From Prinsepia uniflora (lineage: Eukaryota; Streptophyta; Magnoliopsida; Rosales; Rosaceae), in contig CM064872.1 in the NCBI GenBank assembly GCA_032719365.1, forward strand, positions 44,252,252 to 44,316,251: a DNA stretch of 64,000 nucleotides, read 5' to 3'. A model generated the notes under the pieces. It made no database searches. It was not told the origin of the DNA and saw only the letters and a list, made by a program, of their open reading frames with translations. The translations under genes were made by a program, and so were the position numbers. Shown piece by piece: positions 46,672 through 54,790 of the stretch (the first letter of the stretch is position 1; every line of letters begins with the position of its first letter).

Positions 46672-47916
46672 ATGCCTCCCCGACGTGAACCCCGTGCACG
46701 TGTTGACGAGGGCAATGGAGGAAATGGAGACACTGCGAGCATTGAGCGGGCTCAGCGCCTGGGTGCTACACACTTCAGTGGGGGAACCGACCCCGAGGAA
46801 GCACACCAGTGGATTGACCGCTGGGAGAGGATTTTCGAGGTCATGCACTGTCCTCCGGAGGAGCGTGTCGTACTGGCGACTTTCCTACTGGATGGGAGCG
46901 CCTATCGATGGTGGCACAACCTTGTTTTGGCCGGCTGGACTGTTCACACCATTCCATGGGAGACCTTCCGAGAGCGGTTTCTCAACCAGTTCTATCCACG
47001 GTCGTTCCGCAACGCCCGTGAGGTGGAGTTTCTGCAACTCCGGCAGGGGGATCAGACTGTAGCACAGTACGAGGAGACCTTCCTGATGTTGTCTCGCTTT
47101 GCTGAGAACTTCGTGATCACCGAGGCAGATCGATGTCGCAGATTTGAGTGGGGCTTGCGACCTAAGATTCAGGCGATGGTGACTGCAACACCCTTTGCTT
47201 CCATGAGGGATCTGACTGATGCGGCGACCAGGGTTGAGAACAGTATCCTGGCTCGTCAGCGAGCTGAGGGGGAGACTCGGCGACGTGATCGCCCACACTT
47301 GGGATTTTCGGGCCGTCGTGGCTCGAAAGGAGGACATTCTGGTGGATCTTCGTCTTCTGGCAGCCGAGGACGTTCTGGTCAGTTCAGGAGTCCTCAGAGG
47401 TCTGGACAGCGTTCTGGAGCTTGCCAGCGGTCTTACTCACCGATGAGCATCTCACTGGGAGGATACTCGGGTCGACCTAGGGAGGTCACATGCTTCGCTT
47501 GTGGGGAGCCGGGGCATTATGCTTCTGAGTGTCCACTGATTCGCGGCAGTACTGCGCCAGCGCAGAGCACAGCATCCCAGACTGACAGCAGCCGGACACG
47601 CGGTGTTGTGCGTGGCCGTGATCGAGGGGCTAGAGGACGGGGACGACCTGCAGAGTCTATGGCTCGTGTTTATGCTGTTACCCAGCAGCAGGCCAGATCC
47701 ATTCCGGGAGTGTTGACAGGTACTGTACATATTTATGGCATGGTTGTTCGTGCATTGATGGATTCGGGGGCAACTCATTCTTTTATTTCACCGCGTTGTG
47801 CGAGTCTGTTGGGCCGTGAGGTGACCGCACTTGAGCACGAGATGGGAGTGGGGACACCGATGGGTGTGACCTACCGGGTGAACCAGGAGATACGAGCTTG
47901 TCCTGTGGAGATTTAG
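46672..47916 (+). CDS. gag: Gag and protease part
   Basis: 414 residues before the first stop. Residues about 40-170 form the retrotransposon Gag domain (W47, IDRWERIFEVMHCPPEERV and FRERFLNQFYP), which builds the particle. Residues about 205-270 are Arg/Gly/Ser-rich. C274, C277, H282 and C287 make the CCHC zinc knuckle that binds the RNA. The protease follows with DSGATHSFIS, active-site D364-S365-G366. The stop at codon 415 falls within the protease domain, after its active site, so truncated protein could still contain Gag and most of the protease. The start at 46672 is chosen by family resemblance. Confidence 0.9.
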   Translation: MPPRREPRARVDEGNGGNGDTASIERAQRLGATHFSGGTDPEEAHQWIDRWERIFEVMHCPPEERVVLATFLLDGSAYRWWHNLVLAGWTVHTIPWETFRERFLNQFYPRSFRNAREVEFLQLRQGDQTVAQYEETFLMLSRFAENFVITEADRCRRFEWGLRPKIQAMVTATPFASMRDLTDAATRVENSILARQRAEGETRRRDRPHLGFSGRRGSKGGHSGGSSSSGSRGRSGQFRSPQRSGQRSGACQRSYSPMSISLGGYSGRPREVTCFACGEPGHYASECPLIRGSTAPAQSTASQTDSSRTRGVVRGRDRGARGRGRPAESMARVYAVTQQQARSIPGVLTGTVHIYGMVVRALMDSGATHSFISPRCASLLGREVTALEHEMGVGTPMGVTYRVNQEIRACPVEI

Positions 47917-48735
47917 GGAGTCGAATTTCCAGCAGACTTAATCCTGATGAATGTTCACGATTTCGATGTGATACTTGGAGTTGATTGGTTGTCGGAGTAC
48001 AATTCACTCATCGACTGTGGTAACATGCGGTTGACTTTGAGAGGTCCGGGATTACCGGAAGTGATATTTCAGGGAGAGTGTGGAGACGCATCACCCAAGG
48101 TAATATCTGCACTCACAGCTACTAAACTCTTACAGAAGGGGTGTCAGGGCTATCTTGCTTATGTGGTAGAGTCTACGGATGAATCTTTGCGTATTGAGGA
48201 TATTCCGATTGTGCGGGAATTTCCTGATGTCTTTCCAGGAGATTTACCTGGATTACCACCACCCAGGGAGATCGACTTTACGATCGAGTTACTCCCCGGG
48301 ACTCGACCGATTGCACAAGCACCGTATCGTATGGCACCGGCGGAGCTACGGGAATTGAAAATCCAATTACAGGAATTGGTGGATCTAGGGTTTATCCGAC
48401 CCAGTACATCACCATGGGGAGCGCCGGTCTTATTTGTGAAAAAGAAGGAGGGTAGTTTACGGTTGTGTGTGGATTATCGGCAGTTGAACAAGGCTACGGT
48501 AAGGAACCAGTATCCCTTACCCAGGATCGATGATTTGTTCGATCAGTTACGAGGAGCGCGATATTTCTCCAAGATAGAACTGAGGTCAGGATACCATCAA
48601 CTGAGAATAGCCGAGGGGGATGTTCAGAAAACAGCTTTTCGAACGAGGTATGAGCATTATGAGTTCTTGGTGATGCCCTTTGGATTGACGAATGCACCAG
48701 CTGCATTCATGGACTTGACGAATCGAGTCTTTTGA
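47917..48735 (+). pseudogene. pol: Protease end and reverse transcriptase fingers/palm part
   Basis: The frame continues from the first stop with the protease C-terminal part (FDVILGVDWLSEYNSLIDC) and then RT: YRMAPAELRELK, FIRPSTSPWGAPVLFVKKK, LRLCVDYRQLNK and YPLPRIDDLFDQL, then motif A as KIELRSGYHQ, and MPFGLTNAPAAF. Family members have Asp in motif A, where it binds the catalytic metal; here codon 636 is GAA (Glu). The segment ends at TGA 48733, between the NRVF text and the FIDD box, so RT is split in its palm. Confidence 0.9.
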
Positions 48736-49611
48736 GCATACTTGGATAAATTTGTGATCGTGTTTATCGACGACATCTTGGTGTATTCCAGGAGTGTCAG
48801 GGCTCATGAGGAGCACTTACGAATGGTATTGGGTACACTACGACAGGAGCAGCTGTATGCTAAGTTAAGCAAGTGTCAGTTTTGGCTAAATAGTATTGGA
48901 TTCTTGGGTCACATTATATCACCCGAGGGGATAAGTGTGGATCCTCAGAAAACGGAGGCTGTGACAAATTGGCCAAGACCGACCACGGTGACGGAAGTGC
49001 GAAGTTTCGTTGGGTTAGCAGGCTATTATCGGAGATTCGTAGATGGTTTCTCCCAGATTGCCGCACCATTGACTCGGTTAACCCAGAAAGGGGTGAAGTT
49101 TGTATGGGACGACCAGTGTGAACAGAGTTTTCAGGAATTAAAGTTCCGATTAACCACTGCACCTGTCCTTGCATTACCAGACAGCAGTGGAGAGTTCGTG
49201 GTATATAGTGATGCATCGCTGCAGGGTTTGGGTTGTGTATTGATGCAGAATGGAAAAGTGATTGCTTACGCATCCCGGCAGCTGAAGACGCACGAGTTGA
49301 ACTACCCTACTCATGATTTGGAATTGGCAGCGGTGGTTCATGCTCTAAAGATCTGGAGACATCATTTGTTCGGTGTGACATGCCGAATATTCACCGATCA
49401 CCAGAGTCTTAAACATTTGTTCACACAGAAGGAACTCAACATGAGACAGCGGAGATGGTTGGAGTTGTTGAAGGATTATGATTGTACCATCGAGTACCAT
49501 CCTGGCAAGGCAAATGTTGTAGCTGATGCACTTAGCAGGAAGTCGGCGGGATCAGTTGCGCATTTGAGATTGGTGTATCTTCCTTTGCTAGTGGAACTTC
49601 GGAAGAGCTGA
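48736..49611 (+). pseudogene. pol: Reverse transcriptase end and RNase H
   Basis: It opens with FVIVFIDDILVYS, the RT motif C with D700-D701 intact. The connection domain follows (FLGHIISPEGI, GLAGYYRRFVDGF). RNase H, which removes the RNA from the RNA/DNA hybrid, shows D847 (VVYSDAS), E884 (LELAAVVHAL) and D909 (FTDHQSLKHL), then YHPGKANVVADALSRK. The TGA at 49609 ends the segment just past RNase H. There is no ATG at its beginning; it can only be read in frame with upstream sequence. Confidence 0.9.
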
Positions 49612-51099
49612 GTTATGTTAGGGATGGACGATCAGGGAGCCTTGTTGGCTAGCTTTCATGTGCGACCCGTGTTGGTCGACAGGATCATCGAGGCTCAACT
49701 ACAGGACCAGATACTTTGTGATTACAGGAACAAGGTTGAATCCGGACAGAGACAAGATTTCTCCGTCAGGGTCGATGGAGCATTAGTAAAGCTTGGGAGA
49801 TTGTGTGTACCTGCGGTACCAGAGTTGAGGAGAGAGATTTTAGACGAGGCCCACAGTTCGGCCTATGCTATGCATCCAGGAGGGACAAAGATGTACCGTA
49901 CCCTTCGGGACTATTATTGGTGGCCAGGGATGAAGAGGGAGATAGCTGAGTTTGTCAGCAAATGTTTGATCTGTCAGCAGGTCAAAGCAGAACGGCAGCG
50001 TCCGTATGGGGCTATGCAGCCACTTCCAATTCCACAATGGAAGTGGGATCATATTACAATGGACTTTGTCTTCAAGTTACCGAAGACAAGGAGTGGAGTT
50101 GATGGAGTCTGGGTAATAGTGGACCGGTTGACTAAATCAGCACATTTTCTGCCTGTACGTGAGATGTACAAGCTAAACCGTTTGGCCCAGCTATTCATTA
50201 ATGAGATCATCCGACTACACGGTACCCCAGAGTCGATCGTGTCGGATCGGGATCCGCGTTTCACATCCAGATTTTGGAGGAGTCTGCAAACTGCCTTAGG
50301 TACGAAATTGCATTTCAGTACGGCATTCCATCCTCAGACCGACGGGCAGTCTGAAAGGACAATACAAACTCTCGAGGAAATGATGAGAGCCTGTGTGTTG
50401 CAATTCCAGGATTCGTGGGCTGATCGATTGCCATTGATGGAGTTTGCCTACAATAACAGCTACCATGCGAGTATAGGGATGGCACCCTATGAGGCCCTAT
50501 ATGGTCGACAGTGCAGAACACCGGTATGCTGGATGGAGATCGGAGAAAGAACTGCAGTGGGGCCGGATCTGATGGATATGACCCAGGAGACAGTTCGGGT
50601 TATTCGAGAGAGATTGAAGGCGGCCCAGGATCGTCAGAAGAGCTATGCGGATCGACGGATCCGAGATTTAGAATTCGAGGTTGGTGACTTTGTCTTTCTA
50701 AAGTTATCGCCGTGGAAAGGGATTCTTCAATTTGGACGACGTGGGAGATTGAGTCCCCGTTATATCGGACCATATGAGATTGTCGAGAGGATTGGTCCAG
50801 TGGCTTACCGTTTAGCACTACCTTCGGAGCTTTCCCGAGTACATGACGTGTTTCATGTATCGATGCTACGGAAGTATCTTCGGGATGACTCTCATGCACT
50901 GCCAGAGCAACCACTGGAACTGATGACCGATTTGAGTTTCGAGGAACGGCCAGTGCAGATTCTGGATAGGAAGGAAAAGGTTTTAAGGAACAAGACGATT
51001 TCGTTGGTTAAAGTACTATGGCGGAACCACGAGGTGGAGGAAGCGACGTGGGAGCCTGAGGAGTTGAGGAGGGGGCAGTACCCTCGTCTGTTTGAGTAA
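49612..51099 (+). CDS. pol: Integrase with chromodomain-like tail
   Basis: 494 residues from ATG 49615, although in the family this is the polyprotein end and not a separate protein. Polyprotein numbering: zinc-binding H1061, H1068, C1098 and C1101 (CLICQQ); catalytic D1131 (TMDFV), D1192 (VSDRDPRF) and E1228 (GQSER), with 35 residues between the last two as in D,D35E. The GPY/F region (YIGPYEIVERIGPVAYRL) follows. The tail KVLWRNHEVEEATWEPEEL is the chromodomain-like part, which in chromoviruses is thought to steer integration to heterochromatin. All catalytic residues are present and the segment is open throughout. Confidence 0.92.
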   Translation, partial: VMLGMDDQGALLASFHVRPVLVDRIIEAQLQDQILCDYRNKVESGQRQDFSVRVDGALVKLGRLCVPAVPELRREILDEAHSSAYAMHPGGTKMYRTLRDYYWWPGMKREIAEFVSKCLICQQVKAERQRPYGAMQPLPIPQWKWDHITMDFVFKLPKTRSGVDGVWVIVDRLTKSAHFLPVREMYKLNRLAQLFINEIIRLHGTPESIVSDRDPRFTSRFWRSLQTALGTKLHFSTAFHPQTDGQSERTIQTLEEMMRACVLQFQDSWADRLPLMEFAYNNSYHASIGMAPYEALYGRQCRTPVCWMEIGERTAVGPDLMDMTQETVRVIRERLKAAQDRQKSYADRRIRDLEFEVGDFVFLKLSPWKGILQFGRRGRLSPRYIGPYEIVERIGPVAYRLALPSELSRVHDVFHVSMLRKYLRDDSHALPEQPLELMTDLSFEERPVQILDRKEKVLRNKTISLVKVLWRNHEVEEATWEPEELRRGQYPRLFE

Positions 51100-51121
51100 A
51101 TTTCGAGGACGAAATTTCTGT

Positions 51122-51134
51122 AAGGTGGGTAGAT
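51122..51134 (+). other. Polypurine tract of element E
   Basis: AAGGTGGGTAGAT immediately precedes the 3' LTR. It follows GAGGACGAAATTTC, the usual text after the end of plant gypsy pol. It is impure compared with the AAGGAGGGAAGG tract of elements F and H. Confidence 0.75.
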
Positions 51135-53714
51135 TGTAACGACCCGAACCAAAATAATAATATTTTAATGTAAAAAGACTGTTTTACCCTTGGGGGGAAA
51201 ACTTTGACTTTTTCTCGGGAAATAATTTGGACTTTGACCCATGACTATGACGTAGATCGGGACGTCACGAATCTGTAGACAGGCGGCACGCGGAAATCGG
51301 AGTTCGTATGAAGAAGTTATGGTCAAGGAAGCGTTTTAGCGGAATTTACGAACCGAGAACAACGGAATAAAATATTAATTTATTACGGGAATCCGTGCCA
51401 ACCTAATATTTAAATCAAACCGATGGATTGATGACAAGTGTCACCCATCCAAGGCCACACTATTCCAATAAAGCAACATTTCACTATTCTCTCATTTTAT
51501 AATCATATATTTTCCTCCATTTAACCCCAGCCGTCAGATCCCCTGCCCAAGTGAATCCCAGCCCTTCATTTTGTCTGATTTTCTTCTTCATGCACGATCA
51601 CCCCTGCTTTTCTCACAAACACACATCCATCCCCCCCTAACTCGTGTGTCTCTTCCCATTTTCTCTCCATCCAAACACACAAACCCACGCCTCTCACACC
51701 ACCACCCGATCACCAGCTGCATCACCAACATCCACTAACCATCACTGAGCATCACCGGCAGCCACCACCCCACTTCCCAGCCCCGAAACCGCCGTGCAAA
51801 CTCAGACCCGAAAACCTCAAGGAAACGGGTCCAAGAAGCAAACCTCGATAACCACCTCACCTCGACGCGGGAGGAGCTCCAGTCTGCACCGTGGGGATCC
51901 TAGGAGCTTAACTGGACGACGGCGAGGGCTACGGCGGCGTGACGGCGGCGGTAAGACCCAAAACCCGACAAGCCCGTTTTCATTCCCTGTTCGACCCGAC
52001 TGTTTTTAATGATTAGAAATTGATTGTTAGGTGATAGAAATGTCCTAGGGTGGGAGACGAGTCGTTTGGGACCGGGTTGGACGACGGAGACGCCGTGGAT
52101 CACCGGGGACGACGACCGGACCGTGACCGTGAGTTTCAGAGACATTCTGGTGAGTTTCTTCCCACTTTCTTCTTATTTTGAGGTCACAGAACCATAGGAC
52201 AGACCTAGACGAACCCATAGGGATCAACCCCGTCGAAAATGGTGGCCGGAATCGTGCGGTGGAATCGGGTCAAACCGTGGGTCGACGGCGACCCGGTTCC
52301 AGTCAAACGGGTCGACCCGGTACTGTAGCACTGATGACGTCATCATGCTGACGTCACTTCTGACGTCATGATGACGTCATCCTGTCAGATGTTGTCAGAC
52401 CAGGGACCAATCAGAACGTGCCACGTGTCACCTGACAAGTGTCAGTGATGACGTCATGCTGACGTCAGCGGTACTGTAGCAGCGTTGACCCACGCGTTGA
52501 CCAGGCGCGTGGGGGCGCATGTGAACAGTGATTTTGGTGGGGCCGATACCATTTTCAAGGTTTCGACGATACGGATCCAATGGAGGTGGTTTCGTGTCGA
52601 TCGGAGATCGTTATGTTAGCCAAAATGGGGTTTGAAGAACAGGGAATAGTGCCCGGGATGCGTTTTTGAGGCGGATCTGTTCTAGGGTCTTGGTATTGAT
52701 ATTATAGGGTCCTTAAGTAACCCTCAGGAATAATAATACAGGTTTATAGAGATCGTTGAGCAGCAAGGACCGAGTGTGAGTGGGCTGTTTGATTTATAAA
52801 AGGCTTGCATGCATAAACTGTTTTACTATTTCCACTGATGAGTCTTATGAACTGTTTATATATGTTATTAGAATGTTTTGGGCATGAGACCCGTCTGGAT
52901 TATATGTGGATTTTGTTTGGGATGTCCGGGGGACATAGGGTAAACTATACTGTTATTGTACTGTACTTTCCTACCTGTGTATATTGTCTCCTCCAGGGAG
53001 GGTCGTTGGCCTGGGTGGACCCTGGAGTAGTCACGGGGCTCTGACTGAGTGGAGTTGACCCCCGTTGGGCTGCTTACTCTCAGGAAGGCATGTTCATATA
53101 CCTCAGACAGTGACCGAGATACCGGGAGCTGATGTACCTAGAGAGTCTCGGGTGTGAGACCCTGAGTGGCAACGCGTAGCCTTAGAACCGTGACATCATT
53201 TGGGTTGGGTTTTACAGTGCACTGATATGTTAGTTTCACCTTGCGATTATTATTGTGGTTCATTGGTTTATAATATTATGTTTTCACTGCATGCAAGATT
53301 TGGAAAACGGAGGGGTAAAACCTTATGATTATTTTATTATTAAATTGATTTCTAAACTGTTATTTTTGGCCCACTCACCCTTGTTTACTGACCCCTCCAG
53401 ACCCTGACACGGCAATAGAGGAGGAGGATCCGGAGGAGGAGGCAGAGGTTTAGTTTGCCTAGCTGTGCACCTGTACACCCACTTGTGGGTAGGTTGAGAA
53501 CCGAATAAATGTACTCTGACTAGTGTGCTCACATGTTGTATTTTACTTTCCCTTGTCTGACAGTATCACTTTAAACAGTATGTTTGTACGTTATCTATCT
53601 ATTTAAGTCTTCGGTTTTTATTTAAGGGTAATTTTGGTCTGTTTAGAGTCATTGTCAGACGGGAGCGGGTCACGTCCCCGGGTGGTCCCAGTGGGATTGG
53701 GACGGGTCCTGTCA
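51135..53714 (+). repeat. 3' LTR of element E
   Basis: 2580 bp, matching 43967-46559 apart from about 35 substitutions and indels in the TGACGTCA cluster. The palindrome is at 51425-51450, the motif cluster at 52333-52470 and the TATA box at 52795-52803. It ends GGGTCCTGTCA and is followed by TCACA. Confidence 0.95.
52333..52470 (+). promoter_or_regulatory. TGACGTCA/CACGTG cluster, 3' LTR
   Basis: Same cluster as 45165-45320, but it contains an extra TGATGACGTCA unit (near 52370) and lacks the two units between GACGTCATGC and GTCAGCGG. The number of cores thus changed since the two LTRs were identical at insertion. Confidence 0.6.
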
Positions 53715-53852
53715 TCACACTCCTCCTCCGGATCCTGGGGCACTTCGGCAGTACCGGTTGGGCTAAGGACCAAATTATCCTTGGTCTGACACGGGGTGTC
53801 AGACGGGAGTAGGCACGTCCCGCGTTGATCCCGGGGGATTTGGAACGGGGCA

Positions 53853-54163
53853 ATTATAAGACTTGTGTCCTCAAGGGAATGGTGAACGATCCCACATTCC
53901 TACGAGGGGAATGGTCTGGGAAGGGAATGGTGGTGTGCCTTAAAGGTGTAGGCACACACCTATCTAGCACAAGGCCTTTTGGGAGCTCAGTGGCTTTGGG
54001 TTCGGTTGGAACTCCAAGGTTAAGCGAGTTGAGACCGATGCAATTCCTTGATAGGTGACCCCCTAGGAAGTTTCACCGTGAGCTCCCGAAAATAAAATCG
54101 TGAGGACAAGGGTAAGGAGGCCCAAAGCTGACAATATCGTGCTAGATGAGTCGGGTCCTGACA
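53853..54163 (+). repeat. Cassandra-type LTR fused to the end of LTR C
   Basis: TATAAGACTTGTGTCC (start decayed from TGTAAGACCC) through GTGTAGGCACACACCTATC to a 5S-like domain at 54008-54080 (GGAACTCCAAGGTTAAGCGAGTT, then GATAGGTGACCCCCTAGGAAGT), ending GGGTCCTGACA at 54163. No primer site follows. No separate 5-bp duplication flanks it; instead the ATTCT duplication of LTR C lies directly after it. Confidence 0.8.
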
Positions 54164-54168
54164 ATTCT

Positions 54169-54790
54169 TATTTATATTATTTTTTAGTAAATTTTTTTAA
54201 TATAAATATTCATTACATGCTCTACCTCACTTAGTCATTACCCATTTTGTGCTAATTTTAGAGTTAAATTATATTTAAATATAAGTCATCATATTTTGAA
54301 GTTTAAAATGTTGAAATTCTAAATTTGTTGATACGCATAAATGAAATATTCATGTGAATAAATTGCATGAAAATGTTATGTCTAAATCATCCAAACGCTC
54401 TAGACCAAACTGTTATTTAATGGTTTGGATTACAACGGTTTCAATTCTATTTTTCAAATCCAAACCGTATCGATTTGTTAAGATTTTAATGGTTTGAATT
54501 TGGATAGATAAAATTTAGGAATGAGATTTGACCATTGTACCCTTTTTTATAATGTCAATGCTCGAACATTTTTTGTTAACTAACAATATTTTGGGGATTA
54601 TTGAAATTTTTTTACCACAATAATATTTTGACTTTATTTATATAGATTTCACAAAGGGATTTTACCATTCTGTCTTCAATTTATAAAGTTTCTATGCATG
54701 AACATTTTAGTTAACCAAGGGTATTTTAAGCTTATTGAAAATTTAACCAAAAGAGGATTTTGCCTATATATATAGAAGAAAGAGTGCCAC
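54169..54790. other. AT-rich host sequence, continuation after the nest
   Basis: It parallels 32150-33100: CATTACCCATTTTGTGCTA, GTCATCATATTTTGAAGTTTAAA, AATGAAATATTCATGTGAATA and later a TTAACCAAGGGTATTTTAAGCTTATTGAAAATTTAACCAAAA-like stretch. It is the right side of the site where LTR C inserted. No gene. Confidence 0.6.

Larger units (their letters stand above)
46672..51099 (+). pseudogene. gag-pol: gag-pol of element E, one frame with three stops
   Basis: The frame from ATG 46672 to TAA 51097-51099 spans 1475 codons without any frameshift. It encodes in order Gag, CCHC knuckle, aspartic protease, reverse transcriptase, RNase H and integrase with a chromodomain-like tail. It is broken by TAG at 47914 (codon 415), TGA at 48733 (codon 688) and TGA at 49609 (codon 980). 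An upstream in-frame ATG at 46636 is possible, but MPPRREPRARV at 46672 is the usual start of this family and is echoed by the broken gag at 21257. A single gag-pol frame is typical of chromoviruses. The stops and the motif A change make this copy unable to supply a full polyprotein. Confidence 0.9.
43967..53714 (+). mobile_element. Complete Tekay/Del-like Ty3/gypsy chromovirus (element E)
   Basis: The 9748-bp element has LTRs of 2593 and 2580 bp, an iMet primer site, a single-frame gag-pol with stops, and a purine tract. It is bracketed by TCACA (43962-43966, 53715-53719). The related LTR at 61651-61670 carries the unfilled target (ACCGAGACATCACACTCCTC) with TCACA once, which confirms the insertion. 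I see about 35 base differences between the two LTRs over ~2.5 kb, roughly 1-2 percent, so it is fairly young. Long LTRs, Gag with a CCHC knuckle and the integrase C-terminal chromodomain-like tail suggest the Tekay/Del clade. Confidence 0.95.
33291..54163 (+). mobile_element. Solo LTR (LTR C) that hosts a 21-kb nest of later insertions
   Basis: LTR C starts TGTGACGACCCGTCCC at 33291 after ATTCT (33286-33290). The nest ends GGGTCCTGACA at 54163 and is followed by ATTCT (54164-54168). Removing the inserted LTR B (34677-42725), the chromovirus (43967-53714), their duplications and the Cassandra piece leaves about 2.75 kb, close to the 2.56-kb LTR of element F. C carries the 26-bp palindrome (33632-33657), GTGAGTGGAC (34579) with GCATGCC (34608), the GGGCTTGAGGCCC array (42840-43320), GCATGCAT-like text (43800) and stem GTCTGACA, loop CGGGG (53784-53804). 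No primer site or purine tract flanks it, so it is a solo LTR. Confidence 0.8.
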
